The notes under the pieces: model-generated
Database searches by the model: none
Told to the model about the DNA's origin: nothing
What the model saw: only the letters and a program-made list of their open reading frames with translations
NCBI GenBank assembly: GCA_028289195.1
Contig: JANQQR010000006.1
Coordinates: forward strand, 62,001-126,000
Source of the DNA: Phycisphaerales bacterium
GTDB taxonomy: Bacteria; Planctomycetota; Phycisphaerae; Phycisphaerales; UBA1924
Reading direction: 5' to 3'
Length of the DNA stretch: 64,000 bases
Translations under genes and position numbers: made by a program
Part shown: positions 42,467 through 50,992 of the stretch, piece by piece
Position numbering within the stretch: the stretch's first letter is position 1
Layout: each line of letters opens with the position of its first letter

Positions 42467-43354
42467 ATGGGAACACCGCTCTATCGCATCGACGCCTTCA
42501 CCCAGAAGCCCTTCGCCGGCAACCCCGCAGCCGTCGTGCCCCTGCTCGATCTCGACGCCTGGCCCGCGGATGACCTCCTCCAGGCGATCGCCCAGGAGAA
42601 CAACCTCTCCGAGACCGCCTACCTGCGCACCGCGCCCGCGGACTCCGCCGCCGACTACCTCCTCCGTTGGTTCACCCCCGCGATCGAGGTCAACCTCTGC
42701 GGCCACGCCACCCTCGCCTCCGGCCACACCCTGCGCACGCACCTCGGCGTCACGAAAGAGCGCATCGCCTTCGACACGCGCTCCGGCATCGTCAGCGTGG
42801 AGCAGGGCGAAGAGGGTCGGCTGACGCTCGACTTCCCGAGCACGCCGCCCCGCGCCGAAGGCCAGGACGCCGAAGACCATGTCGATCCCGCCGCCCTGTG
42901 CGCATCGCTGGGCGATCTGCCCACGGAGCCCATCGCGTTCTCCGATGTCGCCCGTGAGCACACGCCGATCTGCGTGTTCGACTCCGAGGCCGACGTCCGC
43001 GCCCTGCGCCCGAACTTCGGGGCACTGGCCACCATCGGCCACGGCGTCGTGATCGCCACCGCACCCAGCGACGATCCGGACATCGACTTCGTCTCGCGAT
43101 TCTTTGCGCCCGGCGCCGGCATCGACGAGGACCCGGTCACCGGCTCCACCCACTGCGCCCTGGCCCCCTACTGGGCCGATCGCCTGGGCAAGACCTCGCT
43201 CCGGGCCCGCCAGATCTCCGAGCGCACGGGCGACCTGTGGTGCGAGCTCGCCGGCGATCGCGTCCGCATCAGCGGCTACTGCGTGAGCACCTTCGAGGGC
43301 TCCATGGACCTCGGCTCGCTGCTCCCGGACGCGCCCGCCCCCGCGGCGCGGTAA
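42467..43354 (+). CDS. PhzF-family isomerase
   Basis: A 295-residue member of the PhzF/diaminopimelate-epimerase-like fold. It begins GTPLYRIDAFTQKPFAGNPA and has the catalytic Glu in NNLSETAYL near residue 48. CGHATLASG near 80 and GIDEDPVTGSTHCAL near 222 complete the family motifs. PhzF proteins isomerise small unsaturated acids; the substrate is unknown. A paralog follows 10 nt downstream. It has no Shine-Dalgarno and a -10-like element just upstream. Confidence 0.93.
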   Translation: MGTPLYRIDAFTQKPFAGNPAAVVPLLDLDAWPADDLLQAIAQENNLSETAYLRTAPADSAADYLLRWFTPAIEVNLCGHATLASGHTLRTHLGVTKERIAFDTRSGIVSVEQGEEGRLTLDFPSTPPRAEGQDAEDHVDPAALCASLGDLPTEPIAFSDVAREHTPICVFDSEADVRALRPNFGALATIGHGVVIATAPSDDPDIDFVSRFFAPGAGIDEDPVTGSTHCALAPYWADRLGKTSLRARQISERTGDLWCELAGDRVRISGYCVSTFEGSMDLGSLLPDAPAPAAR

Positions 43355-43364
43355 AACGCTCGCC

Positions 43365-44165
43365 ATGCGCATCGAGCTCTACCAGGTCGACGCCTTCGCG
43401 CCCGACCCCCTCGGGGGCAACCCCGCCTGCGTCGCCCTCCCCGACAGCACCCTCGACGACAGCGCCATGCTCGCGATCGCCCGCGAGCTCAACCAGCCCA
43501 TGACCGCCTTCGTCTCGGCCCCCAATGGCGACGGCTCCCGCCGCCTCCGCTGGTTCCACGAGGGAGGCGAGAGCGCGTTCTGCGGCCACGCGACCTTCGC
43601 CTCCGGCCATGTGCTCCTCAACGTGCTCGACGGCGCCGGCGACGCCGTGGAGTTCGACACGATCGCCGGGCGCCTGCGCGTCGAGCGAGCCGGCGAGGGC
43701 CTGCTTTCGCTGACGGTGCCCGCCCTGCCCCTCGAGCCCCACACCGAGCCCCGCCTGGTCGGCGCGCTCGGGCGCGAGCCGCTCGAGGTCTATCGCAGCG
43801 AGCACGACCTGCTCGCGGTGCTGGAGACCGCCCACGACGTCGCGACCATCCACGCCAACACGAAGGTGCTCCGCTCGATCGAGGCCCGGGGCGTGGTCGT
43901 GACCGCCCCCGCCGACAACGAGCACCTGGACTTCGTCAGCCGCTTCCTTGGCACACTCCCCGAGGGCTACGAGGACGCCGCCACCGGCTCCGCCCACGCG
44001 ATGATGACCCCCTATTGGTCCAAGCGTCTGGGCATCACCGAGGGCCTCCGAGCCGCCCAGCTCTCGCCCCGAGGCGGCGAGTTCGTCTGCGACGCCCTCG
44101 AAGACAACAAGGTCCGCCTCACCGGCCAGGCTTTCACCTACGCCAAGGGAACCCTCACGGTCTGA
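43365..44165 (+). CDS. PhzF-family protein lacking the catalytic glutamate
   Basis: A 266-residue PhzF paralog. It begins RIELYQVDAFAPDPLGGNPA and keeps CGHATFASGHVLL and EDAATGSAHAMM. The segment equivalent to NLSETAF reads LNQPMTAF: Met replaces the catalytic Glu. The protein is also about 30 residues shorter than its neighbour. It is therefore either inactive in the classical isomerase sense or has a different chemistry. TAAAAC, which includes the stop codon of the preceding gene, sits at -13 to -8. Confidence 0.9.
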   Translation: MRIELYQVDAFAPDPLGGNPACVALPDSTLDDSAMLAIARELNQPMTAFVSAPNGDGSRRLRWFHEGGESAFCGHATFASGHVLLNVLDGAGDAVEFDTIAGRLRVERAGEGLLSLTVPALPLEPHTEPRLVGALGREPLEVYRSEHDLLAVLETAHDVATIHANTKVLRSIEARGVVVTAPADNEHLDFVSRFLGTLPEGYEDAATGSAHAMMTPYWSKRLGITEGLRAAQLSPRGGEFVCDALEDNKVRLTGQAFTYAKGTLTV

Positions 44166-44180
44166 TCCTCTGTTCCCTTT

Positions 44181-44212
44181 GCCCCTCTGCCCCTCTGCCC
44201 CTCTGCCCCTAT
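44181..44212 (+). repeat. Tandem octamer repeat before the transmembrane asparagine synthetase gene
   Basis: Four head-to-tail copies of an 8-nt unit GCCCCTCT (the last copy reads GCCCCTAT), preceded by a degenerate copy. The array ends in the candidate -10 TATCTT. A change in copy number by slippage would alter spacing to any upstream promoter element. Confidence 0.85.
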
Positions 44213-44215
44213 CTT
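44210..44215 (+). promoter_or_regulatory. Candidate -10 for a leaderless asparagine synthetase transcript
   Basis: TATCTT at -13 to -8 of the ATG at 44223, overlapping the end of the octamer array. No Shine-Dalgarno is visible. Confidence 0.4.
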
Positions 44216-44222
44216 CATCCCC

Positions 44223-46406
44223 ATGTGCGGCATCGGCGGCGTCCTGAAGATCACCCCACCCGGCGAGGCCCACACGCCGATCCCCGAGGAGTGGCTCGAC
44301 GACATCGACCGGGCGATCGCGCATCGAGGCCCGGACGGCGCGGGGAGGTTTCGAGACAAGGTCGTGCGTCCCGACGGCTCGACGGTCGAGGTCGCCCTCG
44401 TCCACCGGCGCCTGGCGATCATCGACATCGAGACCGGCCACCAGCCGCTGATCATCACCAAGCACGACTGCCCGGCGTGCGCCGCGAAGCTGCGCGAGCG
44501 TGCGGGCGACGACGCTCCGAAAGGTGTCGATCCGCTGCTGGCGGTCGTGTTCAACGGTTGCATCTACAACCATCGCGAGCTGCGCGCCGAGCTGGAAGCG
44601 AAGGGGCACACCTTCAAGACCGACCACTCGGATACGGAAGTGGTCGCACACGCGTACGCGGAGTGGGGTGACGAAGTCGACATCGAGGAGTACGAGACGC
44701 ACGATCCACACTGGAACGATCCTCTGGTGTCGCGCCTGGACGGAATGTACGCGTTCGGGATGTGGAACCGCGTTGCGGCGTCGCTCCATCTCGGCCGAGA
44801 TGCTGCGGGCGAGAAGCCGCTGTACAGCATCACCTCCCATGATCGGCAGATCGCTCGATTCTCCAGCCGGTGGATAGCCGAGAACGGGTTTCAAACTCTG
44901 ACAGAGATACCCGTCAGCCCTAGCCCACGTCTACCGGAGTTCGATTGGGAGGATGTTGCCGACGGGCTCTGCTTTGGCTGGACGACCGCGCCCGACTGGC
45001 CTCGCCACATCTTGACGGCTTCCGTGCGATCCGAAGAGCAGGTGGTGGTTGCAGAAGATCGCCTCGGTTGGTTCCTCGTCTGCGCAATCGTCACACTCGT
45101 GACCATCGCTCTCGCGCTCTTGCTCGCTAGCGTAGTAAGCGCCAGAGCGGCGTTCGGGCTCTGGGCCATTCTACTGCTCGTCATCGCTTTCGCGGCATCT
45201 CCACTCGCAGGAGCGGTGAGACGCCGATTCGCCCGTCGACCCGATCACAAGCAACTTGATTCCCTGCTCTCCTCCGCCGTCGCTTCCCGTCTCGAATCCG
45301 ACGTCCCCCTCGGCTGCTTCCTCTCCGGGGGCATCGACTCCTCGCTCGTCGCCTACTACGCCTCGCAGCATGTTTCCGACCTCACCACGCTCACCGTGCG
45401 CATGCCCGATGACCGCTTTGACGAATCCCAGTACGCCGAACTCGTCGCAAAGCACCTCGGAACCAACCACATCACCCTCGATTGCGACGGGCGCACCGCC
45501 GCGGACGACCTCGTCCACCTCATCACCCAGCTCGGCCTGCCCTTCGGCGACTCGTCGATCCTGCCCACGTACTGGCTCTGTCGCGAGGCGCGAGAGTACG
45601 TCAAGGTCGCGCTGTCAGGCGACGGCGCCGACGAATTGTTCTATGGCTACGACCGCTACCGCGCGATGCGCTACCTGCCGCCTCTCATCAGGCACCTCGC
45701 GTGGCTCGTCCCCACCGGACATCTCGACCGCTCCGATCCCAAGAGCCGATCCGACCGCATCGCGCGCCTGGTCACCGCCGCCCGTCACAACGCCTACACC
45801 GACCTGCTGGCCATCTTCCCTACACCCGACCGGCGCGAGCTCCTCGGGCGCAAGGCCGGCAACCTATCCGGGCTCGGCCTCGTCGGCGGCGCATCAGCCG
45901 CGCGAGAGCATGATCTGGGGAACTACCTCCCCGGCGACATCCTGCGCAAGACCGACACCGCTTCAATGTCCGTCGCCCTCGAGGTCCGAGCGCCGTTCCT
46001 GGCCAGAGAAGTCACCGATCTCGCGCTCGCGATCCCCGCCCGCGTCCACATGGCAAACGGCGAGGGCAAGCATCTCCTCAAGGACCTTGCCCGCAAGCAC
46101 CTCCCCCACGAGATCATCGATCGCCCCAAGCAGGGCTTCGCCATCCCCATCAGCGAATGGCTGCGCACCGACTTCGGCAACCTCCGCTCGCTCATGATGG
46201 AGAAGCTCAATCGCCCGCGCCCCTTCGGCGCCGCCCACGACGTGCTCGACTTCAACCTCGACTTCGTCCAGCAGATGATCGACGAACACGACGCCGCCGG
46301 GGGCCTGTCGCCGCGCCACTCGATCGCCAGGCCGCGCGACCACGGCCAGAGGCTCTTCGCACTGACATCTCTCGCGATCTGGGCCGACTCGCTCGAGAGG
46401 CGCTAA
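44223..46406 (+). CDS. asnB: Glutamine-dependent asparagine synthetase with a transmembrane hairpin insertion
   Basis: A 727-residue class II amidotransferase. N-terminal nucleophile Cys2 is in MCGIGGVL, with HRGPDGAG near 38. The synthetase PP-loop is SGGIDSSL near 368 and LSGDGADELFYGYDRY lies near 463. Two features are unusual. First, about 25 residues with CPAC are inserted near 82-105 and the NGEIYN motif reads NGCIYN. Second, between the glutaminase domain and the PP-loop two strongly hydrophobic segments (about 281-303, LGWFLVCAIVTLVTIALALL; about 309-330, AFGLWAILLLVIAFAASPLA) form a likely membrane hairpin. The stretch encoding this has third-position A/T use unlike the flanks. The enzyme would be membrane-tethered. 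A second, standard asparagine synthetase lies at 54924-56774. Confidence 0.9.
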   Translation: MCGIGGVLKITPPGEAHTPIPEEWLDDIDRAIAHRGPDGAGRFRDKVVRPDGSTVEVALVHRRLAIIDIETGHQPLIITKHDCPACAAKLRERAGDDAPKGVDPLLAVVFNGCIYNHRELRAELEAKGHTFKTDHSDTEVVAHAYAEWGDEVDIEEYETHDPHWNDPLVSRLDGMYAFGMWNRVAASLHLGRDAAGEKPLYSITSHDRQIARFSSRWIAENGFQTLTEIPVSPSPRLPEFDWEDVADGLCFGWTTAPDWPRHILTASVRSEEQVVVAEDRLGWFLVCAIVTLVTIALALLLASVVSARAAFGLWAILLLVIAFAASPLAGAVRRRFARRPDHKQLDSLLSSAVASRLESDVPLGCFLSGGIDSSLVAYYASQHVSDLTTLTVRMPDDRFDESQYAELVAKHLGTNHITLDCDGRTAADDLVHLITQLGLPFGDSSILPTYWLCREAREYVKVALSGDGADELFYGYDRYRAMRYLPPLIRHLAWLVPTGHLDRSDPKSRSDRIARLVTAARHNAYTDLLAIFPTPDRRELLGRKAGNLSGLGLVGGASAAREHDLGNYLPGDILRKTDTASMSVALEVRAPFLAREVTDLALAIPARVHMANGEGKHLLKDLARKHLPHEIIDRPKQGFAIPISEWLRTDFGNLRSLMMEKLNRPRPFGAAHDVLDFNLDFVQQMIDEHDAAGGLSPRHSIARPRDHGQRLFALTSLAIWADSLERR

Positions 46407-48025
46407 GCCAGCGCCTTCTCGCGTTCTTCTTCCTCGTCGGGCGCCAATCTGGTGATCAGCCTCGCGCCGACGCAGTCGCCCCACACGTTCACGCACGTGC
46501 GGCACATGTCGAGGATGCGGTCCACACCGAGGATCACGCCGATGGCGCTCGCCGGCAGCTGCAGGGCGTTCTCGCCGCCACGGGCCACCAGGCTCGAGTT
46601 CACCGCCGCGATCACGATCGCCATCGTCACCAGCCCGGCGCTGGGGATCGCCGCGGCGCCGACAGCCGCGAGCGTGGCCGTCACCACGATGATCAGCTGG
46701 TCGCCGATCGACATCGGTATGTCGTAGAGCTGGAACAGAAACACCACGGCGACGCCCTGGTAGAGAGCCGTGCCGTCCATGTTGACCGTCGCGCCCAGGG
46801 GCAGCACGAAGTTGGCCGCCCGCTTCGAGGCCCCGCCCTGGCGCTGGGTCTCCTCGATCGTGATCGGGAGCGTCGCGCTGCTGGAGGCCGTGCTGAACGC
46901 CACGAGGATGACCTTGCGCACCGCCGCGAGGTACTTGTAGGGGTGCACCCGCCCGATGAGCCACAACAGCAGGGGCAGCGTCACCAGCCCGTGCACGAGC
47001 AGCCCGAGCACAACGGTGAGCGCGTACTTGCCCGTCTTCTCGACGAGGTCGCTGAGCCCCACCTCCCCGACTCTCGCCGCGACGAGGAAGAAGACTCCCA
47101 GCGGCGCGAGCCAGATGATCCAGATCACGACCTTCATCAGCGCCTGGAACAGCGCGTTGAACAGCTCGATCGCCGGTTTGGCCACCTCCCCGCTCATGAC
47201 CAGCGCCATGCCGATGAGGATGCCCGCCATCACGATCGCCAGCGTGTTGCCCGCGGCAGCCGCCCCGATGATGTTGCGGGGAACCATCTGCTCGACCAGG
47301 CCGACGAGCGCCTGCGTGAGCGCCTCGGCGGGGCCCACGGTGGATGTCGCGATGTCACCGGCTTCGAACACCGCCTCGCCGGCGGATCGCAGCTCCGTGC
47401 GCATCGACTCGTCGCCCCCGGCGCCCGGGCGCACGATGTTCACCAGCAGCAGGCCGACTGTGATCGCCAGCACCATCGTCGCCAGGTAATAGACCACCGT
47501 CGCGCCGCCCACGAGCCCGAGCTTCTGCGGGTCGCCGATCGCGCACACCCCGACCACCACGCTGATGAACACCAGCGGGATGATCATCAGCATGAGCGGG
47601 CGGATGAACAGCAGCTGCCCTGCGGTGTGCATCCAGCCGGTGCGTTCCTTGATCTGTGCACGCAGCTCGCCGGCCTCGGCCGACCGCGCATCGCGGCGCT
47701 CGGCCTGCAGCGCCTCGAGCGCCTCGCCGTCACCCAGTTGCCCCTCGAGCACGCGGGCCCGCGCGACGAGGTCCTGGTACCAATCGTTCGAGCGCCCGGC
47801 CAGCGCGAGCTGCTCGCGCACCCCGTCGTCCATGATCACAGGACCCGAGGGCTCGGCGAGCGCCGACTCGACAAGCGCCAGCTCGGCCTCGAGGCCGGCG
47901 CGATCGGTCACCATCGACGCCAGCTGCTGGTTGAGCTGTTTGTCGAACACCAGGAACTGGCCGACCAGGCAACCCAGCACCAGCCCGGCGAGGATCGCGA
48001 CCGTGAGCACAGTCTCTTTCTTCAT
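46403..48025 (-). CDS. Dicarboxylate/amino-acid:cation symporter (DAACS) with coiled-coil insertion
   Basis: A 540-residue GltPh/DctA-type secondary transporter. The serine-rich motif AFSTASSSATLPITIEETQR near 380 and LPLGATVNMDGTALYQG near 412 are the hairpin-1 and NMDGT signatures of substrate and sodium binding. Between the first helix (about 8-28) and the second, about 100 residues are inserted, rich in Glu/Ala/Leu/Arg and with coiled-coil character (LEALQAERRDARSAEAGEL). This is not in DctA/GltP. ATG 48025 has GGGAGAG upstream. Its 3' end overlaps the convergent asparagine synthetase gene by 4 nt. The substrate is probably glutamate/aspartate or C4-dicarboxylate. Confidence 0.95.
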   Translation of the reverse strand: MKKETVLTVAILAGLVLGCLVGQFLVFDKQLNQQLASMVTDRAGLEAELALVESALAEPSGPVIMDDGVREQLALAGRSNDWYQDLVARARVLEGQLGDGEALEALQAERRDARSAEAGELRAQIKERTGWMHTAGQLLFIRPLMLMIIPLVFISVVVGVCAIGDPQKLGLVGGATVVYYLATMVLAITVGLLLVNIVRPGAGGDESMRTELRSAGEAVFEAGDIATSTVGPAEALTQALVGLVEQMVPRNIIGAAAAGNTLAIVMAGILIGMALVMSGEVAKPAIELFNALFQALMKVVIWIIWLAPLGVFFLVAARVGEVGLSDLVEKTGKYALTVVLGLLVHGLVTLPLLLWLIGRVHPYKYLAAVRKVILVAFSTASSSATLPITIEETQRQGGASKRAANFVLPLGATVNMDGTALYQGVAVVFLFQLYDIPMSIGDQLIIVVTATLAAVGAAAIPSAGLVTMAIVIAAVNSSLVARGGENALQLPASAIGVILGVDRILDMCRTCVNVWGDCVGARLITRLAPDEEEEREKALA

Positions 48026-48078
48026 GGTCGAGAGGCTCTCCCGTGGGCCCGATCGCCTGCGGCGACAGGCTCAGATGC

Positions 48079-49086
48079 TCAGATCTCCGAGGCGTAGCGC
48101 TCCAGCGACTCGGCGAAGTCCTCGAACTCCATCCCGAGGTGCGCCTCGGCCTTGGTCGTCGCGGCAACCGAGTCCTCGATCGCCATCACCGGCTCCGAAG
48201 GCCCGAACGGCAATGCAGCGCCCATCCCGATCGCCTCGGCCGCCTTGGCCTTCATCTCGCCCAGGCGCCCGGGGATCGGCAGCACCCGCTTGGAGCGATC
48301 GGTCATGGGCATCGCGTCGCGGACCGTGCGCAGCATCGTGGGCCAGTCGTAGCGCTCCGGCCCCGTCAGCGCGTAGACCTCGCCGACCGACTCGCGCCGC
48401 TCGAGGCACCGGGCCACGCACTCGGCGACGTCGCCCACACTCACCGGCTGCACCTCCGCGCTTTCCAGCCGTGGCGGCTGAGGCGGGAACCCCGGCTCAA
48501 CGTCGACCCGCGCGAAGTACGGGATGAAGAACCACGGCGCCGAGCGACCCAGCACCCAGCCCTTGACCATCTGCATGAACTCGCCGTCGGGGCCGTGGAT
48601 GATCGACGGACGCAGAATCGTCCAGTCCAACCCGCTGCCCCGCACGAGAGTCTCGGCCTCGTATTTTGAGCGGTGGTAGCCGGTGTTGGCATCGGGACGC
48701 GTGCCCAAGGCGGACACGTGCACGAACCGGCGGGCCCCGGCATTGCCCGCCGCTTCGAGCGCCGCCCTGGTCGCCCCCGGGTGCGCCTTGGCGAACGTCA
48801 CCTCGGGCCGGAATTCCCGCCGGATGCCGATCGAGTGGACGAACGCGTCCGCGCCGCCGGCGAGGTCGGCCATCGCCTCGCGATCGCTCACGCTGCCGAG
48901 CACCCAGCGGACCGTCCCCTCGCCCTCGGCCTCGCTGCCCGGCGCCGGCACGAGGCCGGCCGCCTTCTCGCGATCGCGCACCAGGCAGCGAACCTCCAGC
49001 CCGCGCCCGAGCAGCGCCCGGACCACATGGCGACCGACGAACCCAGTAGCTCCGGTGACGGCGACGACCCGCGCTTGCTCAGACAA
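48079..49086 (-). CDS. NAD(P)-binding sugar epimerase/NmrA-like protein
   Basis: A 335-residue Rossmann-fold protein of the atypical short-chain dehydrogenase type. The dinucleotide-binding motif TGATGFVGRHVVRALLGRG lies at about 11-29. Residues FVHVSALGTRPDANTGYHRSK near 120 include a Tyr-x-x-x-Lys pair (YHRSK). RPSIIHGPDGEFMQ and LTGPERYDW are typical of NDUFA9-like/NmrA-like members. The TTG start at 49086 has AAGGA 7 nt upstream. It is divergent from the antiporter gene. The substrate is unknown; relatives act as epimerases or as redox-sensing proteins. Confidence 0.88.
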   Translation of the reverse strand: MSEQARVVAVTGATGFVGRHVVRALLGRGLEVRCLVRDREKAAGLVPAPGSEAEGEGTVRWVLGSVSDREAMADLAGGADAFVHSIGIRREFRPEVTFAKAHPGATRAALEAAGNAGARRFVHVSALGTRPDANTGYHRSKYEAETLVRGSGLDWTILRPSIIHGPDGEFMQMVKGWVLGRSAPWFFIPYFARVDVEPGFPPQPPRLESAEVQPVSVGDVAECVARCLERRESVGEVYALTGPERYDWPTMLRTVRDAMPMTDRSKRVLPIPGRLGEMKAKAAEAIGMGAALPFGPSEPVMAIEDSVAATTKAEAHLGMEFEDFAESLERYASEI

Positions 49087-49163
49087 CTCCCGATCCTTTC
49101 GAATCTGCGACCACGGGGCCCAGTGTACGCCCGCCCCGCCAGCACTGCAGGGACGCCCGGGAG

Positions 49164-49191
49164 TTGGAGGCCGCGCCGGGATCGCTACGAT
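49164..49191 (+). promoter_or_regulatory. Candidate promoter of the KefB-like antiporter
   Basis: TTGGAG (49164-49169), 16-nt spacer, TACGAT (49186-49191). Transcription would start about 4 nt before the GTG at 49202, so the leader is almost absent; no Shine-Dalgarno is seen. Confidence 0.5.
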
Positions 49192-49201
49192 CAAGCTTCA
49201 C

Positions 49202-50992
49202 GTGCACCCGGTGTTCCCCCCATCACTGCTCGCTATCGGCGGAGAGCCCGCGCTCGAGATCCGCGACCTGCTCATCATCCTCGCGGCAGCGGGGGTCGTG
49301 GCGCTCATCCTCAGCCGCCTGCGTCTGGCGATCATCCCGGCGTACCTCGTCACCGGCGCGCTCATCGGCCCAGGGGGCCTGCAGTGGATCGAGAGCCCGG
49401 AGAACGTCCGAGCGATCTCCGACCTCGCGCTGACGCTCCTGCTCTTCGGCATCGGCCTCCACATGGACCTCTCGGTCCTCCGCCACGACCTGCGCCGCCT
49501 CGTCACCGCGGGCTGCGCCGCAGTGCTGTTCACGTTCGTCGCGCTGCTCCCGTTCTCGCACGTGCTCGCCGACGACACCCCCACCGCGATCGCCGTCGCC
49601 ATGGCGATGACTATGTCGTCGACAGCCGTCGTCCTGCGGATCCTCCAGCAGCGCCGCGAGCTGCAGGACACCGCCGGGCGCCTGGCGTTCGCCACGCTCA
49701 TCGTGCAGGACCTCGCGGCGATCGCGGCGCTGATGCTCCTCCCGCCGCTGGCGCGTTGGCAGGGGACGTTCTCGCCGGAGGCCGCGCTCGTCGAGCCGTC
49801 GAGTCTGCCGCCGCTGCTCGACCTGGCGCGGAGCGGCGCGCTCGCCGCCGCCGTGATCGCGCTGCTGGTGCTCATCGGGCGCTTCGTCATGCCCCGCCTC
49901 CTGCTCGAAGCAGCGCGGCAGCGCGGGGGCGAGGCGATGATCGTCGTCGCGACAGCCGCCGCCCTCGGCGCCGCGGCCGCGACGAGCTTCGTGGGCATCA
50001 GCCCGGCGCTGGGCGCGTTCCTCGTCGGCTTCCTGCTCTCCAACACCCCGTTCCGCCACCACCTCTCGGGCCAGATCGGCACGCTCCGCGACCTGTTCAG
50101 CGCGGTGTTCTTCACGGCCATCGGAATGGCGATCGTGCTCACGGAGGCTTTCCAGTCGCTCCCGGTGATCCTGCTGGGCGCGGGCATCCTCCTCGTGATC
50201 AAGACGCTCGCGATCGCGCTGGCGCTGTGGCTCTCGGGCACGACCGGCAACACGGGTGTCGGCGTGGGGCTGGTGCTCTCGCAGTCCGGAGAATTCGGAC
50301 TGATCATCCTCAGCGCAGCCCGCGCCGACCAGATCATGCTCGTCCCCGATGATGTCAACACCATCCTCATCGCGACGATCATCTTGACCCTGATGGTCAC
50401 CCCCTCGCTGATCACCTGGTCCAACGCGATCGCCTGCAGGCTTCCCCAGATCCCTCAGCTCCAGCGCAGCCTCTCGGGCAAGCGGATGGAGACCATCGAC
50501 GACCTCCCCGCCAGCGTGCCCGTCGACGGCGTGGCCCCGACCCGGGTCATCGTGGCGGGGTACGGGCTCGTCGGGCGCGTCGTCGCCGACTCACTCATGA
50601 ACGACGGCGCAGAGGTCACGATCGTCGAGCTCAATCCCGAAACCGTGCACCGCCAGCGCAAACTCGGGCGGCGCATCATCTACGGCGACATAGCCAACGC
50701 CGATGTCCTCGAATCCGCCCACGCCCACGAGGCCGACGCACTCATCCTCACGATCCCCGACGAGCAGCGCGTCCTTCAGGCCTGCCACGTGGCGCGCAGC
50801 GAGAATCCCGACATCTTCATCATCGCGCGCACCGGATTCGTCGGGAAGGGCATGGAGGCCTCGGGCCTCGGCGCCAACGCCGTAGTCGTCGAGGAACTCG
50901 CCACCGCCCAGGCGATGGAGCGCGAGGTCGCCGAGCGCCTCGGGGGGATCCTCAAGAAAGAAGCCGACTCGCGGAAGGGCGACGGTGCCTGA
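49202..50992 (+). CDS. KefB-like monovalent cation:proton antiporter (CPA2) with TrkA-N domain
   Basis: A 596-residue inner-membrane antiporter. About 12 transmembrane helices cover residues 15-430, including RLRLAIIPAYLVTGALIGPG and the substrate-pore region DLAAIAALMLLP. A cytoplasmic RCK/TrkA-N NAD-binding domain follows from about 450 (VIVAGYGLVGRVVADSLMND). Such proteins exchange K+ (or Na+) for H+ and are gated by ligands binding the RCK domain. The GTG start at 49202 gives HPVFPPSLLAIGG; a GTG 9 nt on is an alternative. The last codons overlap the next gene by 8 nt. Confidence 0.93.
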   Translation: MHPVFPPSLLAIGGEPALEIRDLLIILAAAGVVALILSRLRLAIIPAYLVTGALIGPGGLQWIESPENVRAISDLALTLLLFGIGLHMDLSVLRHDLRRLVTAGCAAVLFTFVALLPFSHVLADDTPTAIAVAMAMTMSSTAVVLRILQQRRELQDTAGRLAFATLIVQDLAAIAALMLLPPLARWQGTFSPEAALVEPSSLPPLLDLARSGALAAAVIALLVLIGRFVMPRLLLEAARQRGGEAMIVVATAAALGAAAATSFVGISPALGAFLVGFLLSNTPFRHHLSGQIGTLRDLFSAVFFTAIGMAIVLTEAFQSLPVILLGAGILLVIKTLAIALALWLSGTTGNTGVGVGLVLSQSGEFGLIILSAARADQIMLVPDDVNTILIATIILTLMVTPSLITWSNAIACRLPQIPQLQRSLSGKRMETIDDLPASVPVDGVAPTRVIVAGYGLVGRVVADSLMNDGAEVTIVELNPETVHRQRKLGRRIIYGDIANADVLESAHAHEADALILTIPDEQRVLQACHVARSENPDIFIIARTGFVGKGMEASGLGANAVVVEELATAQAMEREVAERLGGILKKEADSRKGDGA

